Below the pieces are notes generated by a model. That model worked only from the letters and a program-made list of their open reading frames with translations. It made no database searches and was not told the origin of the DNA. From positions 744,001 to 808,000 of the forward strand of contig NZ_QJSR01000002.1 in assembly GCF_003217095.1 (NCBI RefSeq): a stretch of 64,000 bases of DNA. The letters are read 5' to 3'. Source of the DNA: Rhizobium sp. PP-CC-3A-592 (GTDB lineage Bacteria; Pseudomonadota; Alphaproteobacteria; Rhizobiales; Rhizobiaceae). This document shows, one piece after another, positions 43,737 to 52,210 of this stretch. How positions within the stretch are numbered: the first letter of the stretch is position 1; each line of letters opens with the position of its first letter. The translations under genes were made by a program, and so were the position numbers.

Positions 43737-45227
43737 ATGAGCGAGCAACTGACCGTATTCCCGGCTTTTTTTCGCGTTGCGCAGAAATGCGTGGCGGTGT
43801 TCGGCAATGGCGACGAGGCCTATGCCAAGGTTCGCCTGCTTCTGAACACGCAGGCGCGGATCGTTGCCTATGCCGATGATGCGGAGCCGGAGTATGCGCT
43901 GTTCCTGGCCGAGAACGGCATTGAACGCATTGCCGCCGCCTTCGATGCGGGGCAGGTCGAGGGGGCCGTTCTGGTGTTTGCCGCAACCGGCGATGCCGCG
44001 CAGGACCGGCGGATCGTGGCCGCCGCGCGCGCGGCGCGCATTCCCGCCAATGCCGTGGACCAGCCGGACTATTGCGATTTCCTGACGCCGGCGCTCGTCA
44101 ACCGCGCGCCCGTGGCCGTGGCGATCGGCACGGAGGGGGCGGGGCCTGTCCTCGCGCAGATGATCCGCGCTCAGATCGATCAGTTGCTGCAGCCTTCGCT
44201 CGGCAGTCTTGCCGGGCTTGCGCAATCCTACCGGATCGCGGCCGAAAAGCTTTTGCCGCGCGGTGCGCCGCGCCGGCAGTTCTGGAAGCGGTTCTTTACC
44301 GGCGGCGTGGCCGCGCATGTGGCGGCCAACGATGTTTCCGCCGCGCGCCGCGAGGCGACGCGCCTCTTGAAGGCGGGCAGCGTGGTCGAGGGCCGCGTCT
44401 ATCTCGTCGGTGCCGGGCCGGGCGCGGTGGACCTGCTGACGCTGCGCGCCCAGCGGGTGATGATGGAAGCGGACGTGCTCGTCTATGACGCGCTGGTGCC
44501 GCAGGCGATCGTCGATATGGGCCGGCGCGATGCCGAGCGGCTGTCCGTCGGCAAACGCAAGGGCTGTCATTCGAAGTCTCAAGGCGAGATCAACCAGTTG
44601 CTGGTGCGTCTCGGCCGCGAGGGCAAGCGCGTCGTGCGGCTGAAGTCCGGCGATCCGCTGGTCTATGGCCGGGCGGGCGAGGAAATGGCGGCGCTGCGGG
44701 AGGCGGGCATCGGCTACGAGATCGTGCCGGGCATAACCTCCGCCTTTGCCGCGGCCGCCGATTTCGAACTGCCGCTGACGCTGCGCGGCGTGGCGTCGTC
44801 GCTGATCTTCACGACCGGCCACGACCTTGCGGGCGACGTGCTGCCCGACTGGGCGCGGCTGGCGGTCTCCGGCGCGACGATCTCCGTCTATATGGGACGG
44901 ACGGTGGCGGCCTCGGTTGCCGCGCGGCTGATCGATGCCGGGCTGCACCGCGACACGACCGTGGCCGTGGTGGAGAATGCCAGCCGGGCCGACCGGCGGC
45001 TGCTGCACGGGACGCTCAGCGAACTGCCGGGGCTGGAGGCGCGCGACGATCTCGACGGGCCGGTGATGGTGATCATCGGCGATGCGGTGGCGGGTGCCAA
45101 TTTCGAGCGGTCGGAGCCGCTGTCCCGGCGGGCCGGTCTTTCTCACGAGGCAGGTCTGGCGGCTGTTTCCCGCGCCGATCTCCCGGAAAACCAACATGAC
45201 GTGCAACATGACGTGCAAGGAGCATGA
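43737..45227 (+). CDS. cysG: siroheme synthase CysG (uroporphyrinogen-III methyltransferase / precorrin-2 dehydrogenase / ferrochelatase)
   Basis: A 496-residue fusion. Residues 1-210 are the NAD-binding dehydrogenase/ferrochelatase part (CVAVFGNGDEAYAKVRLLL, FAATGDAAQDRRIV, NAVDQPDYCDF). Residues about 225-470 are the SAM-dependent uroporphyrinogen methyltransferase (GRVYLVGAGPGAVDLLTLRA, VYGRAGEEMAAL, EIVPGITSAFAAA). It makes siroheme for the sulfite reductase encoded two genes downstream. The first domain shows GNGDEA where GGG.VA is usual, so dehydrogenase cofactor binding may be modified. The last codons include a 12-base tandem duplication (NQHDVQHDVQ). It starts the unit cysG-DUF2849-cysI-DUF934. 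Confidence 0.92.
   Translation: MSEQLTVFPAFFRVAQKCVAVFGNGDEAYAKVRLLLNTQARIVAYADDAEPEYALFLAENGIERIAAAFDAGQVEGAVLVFAATGDAAQDRRIVAAARAARIPANAVDQPDYCDFLTPALVNRAPVAVAIGTEGAGPVLAQMIRAQIDQLLQPSLGSLAGLAQSYRIAAEKLLPRGAPRRQFWKRFFTGGVAAHVAANDVSAARREATRLLKAGSVVEGRVYLVGAGPGAVDLLTLRAQRVMMEADVLVYDALVPQAIVDMGRRDAERLSVGKRKGCHSKSQGEINQLLVRLGREGKRVVRLKSGDPLVYGRAGEEMAALREAGIGYEIVPGITSAFAAAADFELPLTLRGVASSLIFTTGHDLAGDVLPDWARLAVSGATISVYMGRTVAASVAARLIDAGLHRDTTVAVVENASRADRRLLHGTLSELPGLEARDDLDGPVMVIIGDAVAGANFERSEPLSRRAGLSHEAGLAAVSRADLPENQHDVQHDVQGA
45193..45216. repeat. 12-base tandem duplication at the 3' end of cysG
   Basis: AACATGACGTGC occurs twice in a row, in frame, eight bases before the stop codon. It extends the C terminus by four residues. 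Confidence 0.9.
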
Positions 45228-45229
45228 CG

Positions 45230-45541
45230 ATGAGTGACAAGGTCCTGACGGCCAACCGACTGTCCGACGGCATTTCCGTCTGGCTGGATGCGGCCGGCAA
45301 CTGGGGCGAGAGCCTGCAGGATGCCTTTATCGCGCGTCATGCCGAAGCTGTGAGCGCGCTGGAAGCGGCGGGCAAGACGGCGTTTGCCGACAACAAGGTC
45401 GTCGATGTCAACGTGATCGAGGTGGTGGAAGTGGACGGCGTGCTCAGGCCCTTGCGGCTGCGCGAGCGGATCCGCGCGGAGGGACCGACGATGGAGTATG
45501 CGCCGGGCTACAAGGGCCTGCACCATGTGGCGGCGGTGTAA
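45230..45541 (+). CDS. DUF2849 protein of the sulfite reductase operon
   Basis: A 103-residue protein of the DUF2849 family, found in alphaproteobacteria almost always between cysG and cysI. Landmarks are LTANRLSDGISVWLDAAGNWGESLQDA and NVIEVVEVDGVLRPLRLRERIRAEGPTMEYAPGYKG. The second of two ATGs is chosen since the AAGGAG lies seven bases before it; the first overlaps the cysG stop. Position suggests a role in siroheme or sulfite reductase maturation, but no activity is known. No signal peptide or metal motif. Confidence 0.88.
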   Translation: MSDKVLTANRLSDGISVWLDAAGNWGESLQDAFIARHAEAVSALEAAGKTAFADNKVVDVNVIEVVEVDGVLRPLRLRERIRAEGPTMEYAPGYKGLHHVAAV

Positions 45542-45674
45542 CGCCGGCGCGTCGCGGATAGAATCTTCCGCCGTCTTGCTTTTCCCGAGGCCGGGTCTGG
45601 TTTAAGGGAAAACACGCGCGGCGCACCGCATGTGCAGGACGCTTCTCAAGGTCTTCTGCACGAGACGTCTGCTT

Positions 45675-45706
45675 TCCCGGACGTTGGGCTTCCCGGACGT
45701 TGGGCT
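45675..45706. repeat. 16-base tandem duplication upstream of cysI
   Basis: TCCCGGACGTTGGGCT occurs twice without spacer, ending 18 bases before the cysI ATG and just before the TTTAAGGAAAAG ribosome-binding region. It lengthens the leader between DUF2849 and cysI. Confidence 0.92.
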
Positions 45707-45724
45707 TTAAGGAAAAGACAAACG

Positions 45725-47398
45725 ATGTATCGCTACGACGAATTCGATCATGCTTTCGTATCTGCCCGCGTGGAGCAGTTTCGCGACCAGGTGGAGCGTC
45801 GCCTGTCCGGCGAGCTTGCGGAAGATGCGTTCAAGCCGCTGCGGCTGATGAACGGCGTGTACCTGCAGCTGCACGCCTACATGCTGCGCGTCGCCATTCC
45901 CTATGGTACGCTGAACGGCCGGCAGATGCGGATGCTCGCGCATATCGCGCGGAAATACGATCGCGGTTACGGGCATTTCACCACGCGGCAGAACATCCAG
46001 TACAACTGGCCGGCGCTGTCCGACACGCCGAACATTCTGGCCGATCTCGCCAGCGTCGAGATGCACGCGATCCAGACCTCGGGCAACTGCATTCGCAACG
46101 TGACGGCCGACCATTTTGCCGGTGCCGCCGCCGACGAGGTCGCCGATCCCCGGCCTTACGCCGAAATCCTGCGGCAGTGGTCGTCGGTGCATCCGGAATT
46201 CTCGTTCCTGCCGCGCAAGTTCAAGATCGCCGTGACCGGGGCCGAGCGCGACCGCGCCGCGATCCAGGTCCACGATATCGGGCTGCACCTGAAGAAGGAC
46301 GATCAGGGCCGCATCGGCTTTGCCGTCTATGTCGGCGGCGGGCAGGGGCGCACGCCGATGATCGCCAAGAAGATCCGCGACTTCCTGCCGGAAGAGGATC
46401 TGCTGTCCTACACCACCGCCATCATGCGGGTGTACAACCTGCACGGACGGCGCGACAACAAGTACAAGGCGCGCATCAAGATCCTCGTGCACGAGACCGG
46501 CGCCGAGGTGCTGGCGGGGCAGGTGGAGCAGGAATTCCTGCAGCTGAAGAACACCGAGCTGAAGCTGCCCGACGCCGATATCGCGGCAATCTCCGCTTAC
46601 TTCGCGCCGCCGGCGCTGGGGGAGCGTCCGGAGGGCTGGGCGAACCTTGCGAGCTGGAAGAAGGCCGATCCGGACTTCGCCCGCTGGGTGCACCAGAACG
46701 TGGCGCCGCACAAGAACCCCGATTACGGCATGGTGACGATCTCGCTCAAGCCGATCGGCGGCATTCCGGGGGACGCGACCGACGTGCAGATGGAGGCCGT
46801 GGCCGATATCGCCGAGGAGTACGCCTTCGACGAGATCCGCATCAGCCACGAGCAGAACATCATCCTGCCGCATGTGGCGCTGGCCGATCTCGAGGCGGTC
46901 TATCGCGGGCTGGTGGCGACGGGGCTGGCGACCGCCAATGCGGGGCTGATCACCGACATCATTGCCTGTCCCGGGCTCGACTATTGCGCGCTGGCCAACG
47001 CCCGCTCCATTCCGGTGGCGCAGGAGATCTCCACGCGCTTCGGCGATCCTGACCGGCAAGCCGATATCGGCGAGCTGAAGATCAAGATCTCCGGCTGCAT
47101 CAATGCCTGCGGCCACCACCATGTCGGCCATATCGGCCTGCTGGGCGTGGAGAAGAAGGGGGCCGAGCTCTACCAGATCACGCTCGGCGGCTCCGGCGAC
47201 GAGACGACCTCGATCGGCGAGATCATCGGGCGCGGCTTCGAGCCGGACAAGGTGACGGACGCGGTGGAGACGATCGTCGACACCTATCTCGGCCTGCGGC
47301 TGTCGAAGGAGGAGACCTTCCTTGCCGCCTATCGCCGCGTGGGCCCGCAGCCCTTCAAGGATGCGCTGTACGGCGCCAAGGAACAGGAAGCGGCTTAA
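45725..47398 (+). CDS. cysI: sulfite reductase (hemoprotein), nitrite/sulfite reductase family
   Basis: A 557-residue cytosolic enzyme that reduces sulfite to sulfide with six electrons using siroheme and a [4Fe-4S] cluster. The cluster ligands are visible: Cys415 and Cys421 (ACPGLDYCALA) and Cys458 and Cys462 (SGCINACGHHHVGHIG). Two ferredoxin-like half domains (GYGHFTTRQNIQYNWP and RTPMIAKKIRDFLP) precede each half. It lies in the cysG-DUF2849-cysI-DUF934 unit, which makes sulfite rather than nitrite its substrate. AAGGAAAAG precedes the ATG. Confidence 0.94.
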   Translation: MYRYDEFDHAFVSARVEQFRDQVERRLSGELAEDAFKPLRLMNGVYLQLHAYMLRVAIPYGTLNGRQMRMLAHIARKYDRGYGHFTTRQNIQYNWPALSDTPNILADLASVEMHAIQTSGNCIRNVTADHFAGAAADEVADPRPYAEILRQWSSVHPEFSFLPRKFKIAVTGAERDRAAIQVHDIGLHLKKDDQGRIGFAVYVGGGQGRTPMIAKKIRDFLPEEDLLSYTTAIMRVYNLHGRRDNKYKARIKILVHETGAEVLAGQVEQEFLQLKNTELKLPDADIAAISAYFAPPALGERPEGWANLASWKKADPDFARWVHQNVAPHKNPDYGMVTISLKPIGGIPGDATDVQMEAVADIAEEYAFDEIRISHEQNIILPHVALADLEAVYRGLVATGLATANAGLITDIIACPGLDYCALANARSIPVAQEISTRFGDPDRQADIGELKIKISGCINACGHHHVGHIGLLGVEKKGAELYQITLGGSGDETTSIGEIIGRGFEPDKVTDAVETIVDTYLGLRLSKEETFLAAYRRVGPQPFKDALYGAKEQEAA

Positions 47399-47399
47399 G

Positions 47400-47897
47400 A
47401 TGACGCAGATCTGGAAGACGACCGGCTTCGTGACCGACGATCCTTGGGTTATCGAGACCGAGGAGACGCAGGCCGGCTCCAACGAGCGGGCGATCCACGG
47501 GCTGACGACCTTCATCGAGAAGGCGGAAGCGGGGGAGACCGGGCTCGGCGTGCTGATCAACCCGGCCGACGACGTGTCGCGGCTGCAGCCCTATCTGGAC
47601 CATATCGCGCTCGTCGCCGTCGCCTTTCCCGCCTTCAACGACGGGCGGGCGTTTTCGCACGCTTCGCTCTTGCGGTCGCGGCTGAAGTTCGACGGCGAGA
47701 TCCGCGCCATCGGCGACGTGCTGATCGACCAGGTGCCGCTGATGCTGCGCTGTGGCATCGACAGCTTTGCCGTGACCAATGCGACGGCGCTGAAGCGGCT
47801 GGGCGAAGGGCGCCTGCCCGGCATCGACGAGCATTACCAGCCGACGGCGCGGCCGTCTGGCGACGCCGGTTCCTATAGCTGGCGGCGGGTTTCCTGA
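47400..47897 (+). CDS. DUF934 protein of the sulfite reductase operon
   Basis: A 165-residue DUF934 family protein, often annotated as an oxidoreductase that follows cysI in proteobacteria. Landmarks include TGFVTDDPWVI, LGVLINPADDVSRLQPYLDHIALVAVAFPAFNDGRAFSHASLLR and VPLMLRCGIDSFAV. It starts one base after the cysI stop. Some annotators propose an accessory part in electron transfer to sulfite reductase, which is context only. No cofactor motif could be seen. Confidence 0.9.
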   Translation: MTQIWKTTGFVTDDPWVIETEETQAGSNERAIHGLTTFIEKAEAGETGLGVLINPADDVSRLQPYLDHIALVAVAFPAFNDGRAFSHASLLRSRLKFDGEIRAIGDVLIDQVPLMLRCGIDSFAVTNATALKRLGEGRLPGIDEHYQPTARPSGDAGSYSWRRVS

Positions 47898-48101
47898 TCC
47901 GGCCTGCTTGTCTGTCGCGCGGCAAGGGACGCTCATGCGCTGCGGCAATCTCCGCTGGCGCAGGATTTTGAAATGGAATTGCTTTCCTTAAGCCCCGGTT
48001 TGGAATATTCCGCGCATGAAAACCTGAGAGGCGTAGTCAGCCTTTCGCTCGATCCGTTTCCGGGCTTCGGCTCGACGCACCCACGAGGATGAGACGCACA
48101 G

Positions 48102-48914
48102 ATGAATGCTCCGGCCAAGACAGAGGATTTCGCCGCGACCGTACCGGCCGGCGTATTTGCCGAGACCGTGACCAGCGTCACGCATTATACCGACCGGCTG
48201 TTCCGCTTCCGCATGACACGTCCTGCCGGCTTCCGCTTCCGCTCGGGCGAATTTGCGATGATCGGCCTGATGGTTGACGGCAAGCCGGTCTACCGCGCCT
48301 ATTCGATCGCCAGCCCCGCCTGGGACGAGGAACTCGAGTTCTTCTCGATCAAGGTGCCGGATGGGCCGCTGACCTCGCATCTCCAGGCCATCCAGCCCGG
48401 CGACCAGGTGCTGATGCGCAAGAAGCCGACGGGCACGCTGGTGCTGGACGCGCTGACGCCCGGCAAACGGCTCTATATGTTCTCGACCGGCACCGGCATC
48501 GCGCCGTTTGCCAGCCTGATCCGCGAGCCGGAAACGTTCGAGAAGTTCGAAGAGGTCATTCTGACCCACACGACCCGCGATGTGGCCGAGCTTAAATACG
48601 GCTTCGACCTGATCGAGGAGATCCGCAACCATGAGTTCCTGGCCGAAGTGGTGGGGGACAAGCTGCGCCACTACGCCACCGCGACCCGCGAGGACTATCC
48701 CTTCCGCGGCCGCATCACCGACCTCATCCGCAACGGCAAGCTCTTCACCGACCTCGGCGTCCCCGCCTTCGACCCGGAGATCGACCGCGGCATGATCTGC
48801 GGCTCGACCGAGATGCTGAAGGACACGAAGCTGCTGCTGGAAGAGGCTGGACTGAACGAGGGCTCGAACAACAAGCCGGGCGAGTTCGTGATCGAGCGGG
48901 CCTTCGTGGGGTGA
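48102..48914 (+). CDS. fpr: ferredoxin--NADP reductase
   Basis: A 270-residue flavoprotein of the bacterial Fpr type. The FAD site is RAYSIASPAWDEELEFFSIKVPDGPLTS, and the NADP part is LYMFSTGTGIAPFASLIREPETFEKF, with a FVIERAFVG C terminus whose final aromatic-poor tail fits subclass I enzymes. It shuttles electrons between NADPH and ferredoxin or flavodoxin; in this position after DUF934 it may supply sulfite reductase. A gap of about 200 bases separates it from DUF934, so a promoter of its own is likely. Strong family B and A palindromes follow. Confidence 0.93.
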   Translation: MNAPAKTEDFAATVPAGVFAETVTSVTHYTDRLFRFRMTRPAGFRFRSGEFAMIGLMVDGKPVYRAYSIASPAWDEELEFFSIKVPDGPLTSHLQAIQPGDQVLMRKKPTGTLVLDALTPGKRLYMFSTGTGIAPFASLIREPETFEKFEEVILTHTTRDVAELKYGFDLIEEIRNHEFLAEVVGDKLRHYATATREDYPFRGRITDLIRNGKLFTDLGVPAFDPEIDRGMICGSTEMLKDTKLLLEEAGLNEGSNNKPGEFVIERAFVG

Positions 48915-48952
48915 TGTTTTTGGAGTGAGGGTGCGGGGGTTGGACAAGAAAG

Positions 48953-49147
48953 ACCCTCTCTGGCCTGCCGGCCATCTCCCCCACAAGGGGGGAGAAGACT
49001 CGGGGCGGGCCGCTCGTTCCACGTCCAAGATCGTACCTGCAGAAGCCTTGCCAGACGCTCGATGCCCACGAAAGCACGAGCGGCCGCCGCATGTCTTCTC
49101 CCCCCTTGTGGGGGAGATGGCTGGCAGGCCAGAGAGGGTTTTTTCTT
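48953..49147. repeat. long palindromic element (family B, copy 3)
   Basis: The arms CCCTCTCTGGCCTGCCGGCC and GGCTGGCAGGCCAGAGAGGG, each with a nested CCCCCACAAGGGGGG or CCCCCCTTGTGGGGG stem, are followed by a GTTTTTTCTT run. It is followed after about 20 bases by a family A copy. Confidence 0.8.
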
Positions 49148-49168
49148 GAGAGCCGCACCCGCAGGCAG

Positions 49169-49306
49169 CCCCTCATCCGGCTGCCGCCACCTTCTCCCCG
49201 CGGGCGGGGCGAAGGGACCCTGAGGCACCGCATCCGCCACATATCGGACATCGAGCAGGGCATGTCCCCTCGCCCCGCAGGCGGGGAGAGGGTTAGGGTG
49301 AGGGGC
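49169..49306. repeat. RIME-like double-palindrome element (family A, copy 4)
   Basis: Same orientation as the copy at 2317: CCCCTCATCCGGCTGCCGCC at the left and GGTTAGGGTGAGGGGC at the right, with a spacer that includes GAGGCACCGCATCCGC. It lies between convergent fpr and the RTX protease gene. Confidence 0.8.
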
Positions 49307-49328
49307 GGTTCCGGGCAAGGCGGTCCGG

Positions 49329-51056
49329 TCAGACGATGAAGTCGCCGGCGTGCAGGGTCAGGCGGTCGTCGAAGGTGAGGGCGAGGTCTGATTGGCCGTC
49401 GCCGTTGAGATCGCCATAGACATAGGTCGTGGACTTCAGCGAGGTGAAGCGGAGTTCTCCGCCGGTCTTGGTGAAGGTGCTCGCGCCGATGAACGAGAAA
49501 TGCTGCACGCCGTCCAAGAGAAGGTTGGCGTCGATGCCGGAGAGGTCGATGCGGTCGCCGCTGCTGGCCGAGAAGTCGGTGATCGTGTCGCGCAATTTGG
49601 TGGCGGTTTGCGACTCCGTCCAGCTGGCATAGACGAAGGTATCGGCGCCGGCGCCGCCGGTCAGGATATCGCTGCCGACCCCACCGATCAGCGTATCGTT
49701 TCCGTTGCCGCCGCTCAGTCCGTCATTACCCTTGCCGCCGTCCAGCCGGTTGGCGGCGGTGTCGCCGATGAGCGTATCGGCAAAGGCCGAGCCCATGATG
49801 TTTTCGATCGACTTGAACGTATCGCCTGCGGCAAACCCCTTGTTTGCCGAGGGCTTGAGCAGGCTTGCCGTGACGCCGGCGGTCGCGTCTAGATAGGAGG
49901 CCGTGTCGAGGCCGTTGCCGCCGTCGAGCGCATCGGCTCCGGCACCGCCCATGAGGATGTCGTTGCCGTTGAGGCCGAAAATCGTGTCCTTGCCGGCATT
50001 GCCCGAAAGAAGATTGGAAAGTTCGTTGCCGACGATGCGGTCGTTGCCGGAGCCGGCATTGACGTTCTCGATCAGCGAGGCCGTGTTGCCGTCGTGCAGC
50101 AGCGCGTTGAAGATATTGCCGCGTGCATGACCGCCATTCGGGCCGCCACCGAGATCGGCGAGCTGCGCCTTGTCGAACACGGAAAAGCCGCCGGCGCGCA
50201 GATCGATCGAGAGGTTGGTCTTATACGCCGTCAGGTCGAACGTGTCCCTGCCGCCACCGTCCCAGAGGGTGGCGAAGATCTTGTTGGCGCCCGGTGAAAT
50301 GGTGGTCTGGCCGTCGATGATGGTCGCGCCGGTCTTCGGCGTCCAGCGATAGACGGTATCGCCGGACATGACGCTGTAGTCGGCGCCATACATGGTCTGC
50401 AGGGCCGCGATATCGAGCGCCATGAAGGTCTGCGGCGCATCATAGGCGCCATAGCTGTAGCCGGCTTCGACGGATGCGCCGATATAGGCCTTGTAGGTCA
50501 TCACCGTAAACTCGACGCTGTCCATGCCACGCGGCAGGGCGGCGTTCACCTCCGCCTCGTGCCCGTGCTTCAGGCCGAGCGCGTGTCCGAGTTCGTGGAC
50601 GAGGGTGTGCCAGGCATAATTGCCCGCCTTCGGCTTCAGGTAATCGAAATCCGTGCCGGCATAGCCATCGCCGAACCAGATATCGCCCGAAACGGACGAC
50701 GGGCCGGGGTAGTAGGCGAAAGCGGTCGGGTTGGCCGTGTCGGTGCCGGCGAACCGCAGGGTGGCATCCGTCGGGCCGCCGCGACGCAGGTCGAGAAGCG
50801 TGAAGCCCTCGAGCGAGAAACCATCGTCGGCCGCGTTGCCGCTGGATTGCTCCATGATGAACAGGGCGGCCGCGACCTGCTGCGGAGAGACGGGAAAGAA
50901 GCTGCCGGAGAGATCGTCATAATCGTAGTCGGCCCGTGTCGCGGGAAAGGCGTAGGTGAGGACGCCGCCGCTCCAGGCATTGTTCGACAGCACGCCGTCG
51001 ATATTCGGATTGCCCGTCGCCGAGATCGTCGTGAACGGTGTCTTGCTGCCTGTCAT
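49329..51056 (-). CDS. serralysin-like M10 metalloprotease with RTX repeats
   Basis: A 575-residue secreted protease. The zinc site HELGHALGLKHGHE lies at 154-167 and the Met-turn VMTYKAY about 20 residues later, the metzincin pattern of the serralysin (M10B) family. From about residue 330 there are calcium-binding RTX nonapeptides (GSGNDRIVG, GNAGKDTIFG, GNGNDTLIGG). The C-terminal DGQSDLALTFDDRLTLHAGDFIV looks like a type I secretion signal. There is no N-terminal signal peptide, which agrees with type I export. No type I secretion genes lie in the window. A GGGGTGGGG stretch precedes the chosen ATG; a start 63 bases upstream is possible. Confidence 0.88.
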   Translation of the reverse strand: MTGSKTPFTTISATGNPNIDGVLSNNAWSGGVLTYAFPATRADYDYDDLSGSFFPVSPQQVAAALFIMEQSSGNAADDGFSLEGFTLLDLRRGGPTDATLRFAGTDTANPTAFAYYPGPSSVSGDIWFGDGYAGTDFDYLKPKAGNYAWHTLVHELGHALGLKHGHEAEVNAALPRGMDSVEFTVMTYKAYIGASVEAGYSYGAYDAPQTFMALDIAALQTMYGADYSVMSGDTVYRWTPKTGATIIDGQTTISPGANKIFATLWDGGGRDTFDLTAYKTNLSIDLRAGGFSVFDKAQLADLGGGPNGGHARGNIFNALLHDGNTASLIENVNAGSGNDRIVGNELSNLLSGNAGKDTIFGLNGNDILMGGAGADALDGGNGLDTASYLDATAGVTASLLKPSANKGFAAGDTFKSIENIMGSAFADTLIGDTAANRLDGGKGNDGLSGGNGNDTLIGGVGSDILTGGAGADTFVYASWTESQTATKLRDTITDFSASSGDRIDLSGIDANLLLDGVQHFSFIGASTFTKTGGELRFTSLKSTTYVYGDLNGDGQSDLALTFDDRLTLHAGDFIV

Positions 51057-51424
51057 ATCCCCACCCCATCCGGAAAAATTCCGGCTCTTCCCGCCTTGGC
51101 CCCTGAAAGCGTCATACACTCTCAGGCTGTATGCCTAGCATAAGGATGTGGCGGATAAGCTCAAGCGGGTGACGGGCGCGCAGGATGAAAAATGCTGCGC
51201 GTCAGGGGCAGATCGGAGCGATTCGTGCCGTTTCGGTTAACACGCGTTCACCAGAACTGCACGACCTCTTGCTTTCGCCGCGTTCTCCCATACCGAAGCG
51301 ATGCCGCTTCGGCTGGAAATGCTCTCAAGTGTGTCAGGTTCATTCTGAACCAGCCAGACTCTCAATCCCTCTGTTGTCGTTTGTCTCTTCGGGATAACCG
51401 CATTCCCCTGATCCCTGACAAACG
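51057..51424. other. non-coding region between aapP and the RTX protease gene
   Basis: About 370 bases hold the protease promoter and the 3' end of the aap operon. A family E repeat occurs at 51279-51332, and a small stem GGTTC-attct-GAACC follows. No gene is supported. Confidence 0.55.
51279..51332. repeat. family E repeat, copy 2
   Basis: CGCGTTCTCC, then the hairpin CCGAAGCG-atgc-CGCTTCGG and GCTGGAAATGCTC. It matches the copy at 34446 but has a complete hairpin there replaced by CCGGCGCGATACCG. Confidence 0.6.
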
Positions 51425-52195
51425 CTAGTGCAGGATCTGGCTGAGGAAGAGCTTGGTGCGCTCGTGCTGCGGGTTGTCGAAGAATTCGGCGGGCGCGTTC
51501 TGTTCGACGATCTGGCCCTGATCCATGAAGATGACGCGGTTGGCGACCTGGCGGGCGAAGCCCATTTCGTGGGTGACGCAGAGCATGGTCATGCCTTCTT
51601 CGGCAAGGCTGACCATGGTGTCGAGGACTTCCTTGACCATTTCCGGATCGAGTGCGGATGTCGGCTCGTCGAAGAGCAGGATCTTCGGCTTCATGCACAG
51701 CGCCCGGGCGATGGCGACGCGCTGCTGCTGGCCGCCCGAAAGCTGGCCCGGATATTTGTGGGCCTGTTCGGGGATCTTCACGCGCTGCAGATAATGCATC
51801 GCGATTTCCTCGGCCTGCTTCTTCGGCATCTTGCGCACCCAGATGGGGGCGAGCGTGCAGTTTTCGAGAATCGTCAGGTGCGGGAAGAGGTTGAAGTGCT
51901 GGAACACCATGCCGACTTCGCGGCGGACCTCGTCGATCTTCTTCAGATCGTTGGTGAGCTCGATGCCATCGACGATGATCGTGCCCTTCTGGTGCTCTTC
52001 CAGCCGGTTGATGCAGCGGATCATCGTCGACTTGCCGGAGCCCGAGGGGCCGGCGATGACGATGCGCTCGCCGCGCATGACCTTCAGGTTGATATCGCGC
52101 AGCACGTGGAAATCCCCGTACCACTTGTTCATGCCGACGATCTCGATGGCGACATCGGTGGACGAAACAGTCAATTTCTGGGCGGCTTCAGCCAT
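51425..52195 (-). CDS. aapP: general L-amino acid ABC transporter, ATP-binding protein AapP
   Basis: A 256-residue polar amino-acid type ATPase. Walker A GPSGSGKS is at 49-56, the signature [15 protein letters not shown] near 154-168 and Walker [17 protein letters not shown] follows. The EDD of the histidine-type subgroup is present as [23 protein letters not shown]. It energises uptake of many L-amino acids through AapQM. It is the last gene of aapJ-aapQ-aapM-aapP, 15 bases after aapM. Confidence 0.95.
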   Translation of the reverse strand: MAEAAQKLTVSSTDVAIEIVGMNKWYGDFHVLRDINLKVMRGERIVIAGPSGSGKSTMIRCINRLEEHQKGTIIVDGIELTNDLKKIDEVRREVGMVFQHFNLFPHLTILENCTLAPIWVRKMPKKQAEEIAMHYLQRVKIPEQAHKYPGQLSGGQQQRVAIARALCMKPKILLFDEPTSALDPEMVKEVLDTMVSLAEEGMTMLCVTHEMGFARQVANRVIFMDQGQIVEQNAPAEFFDNPQHERTKLFLSQILH

Positions 52196-52210
52196 GATCA
52201 GTCCCTCGTG

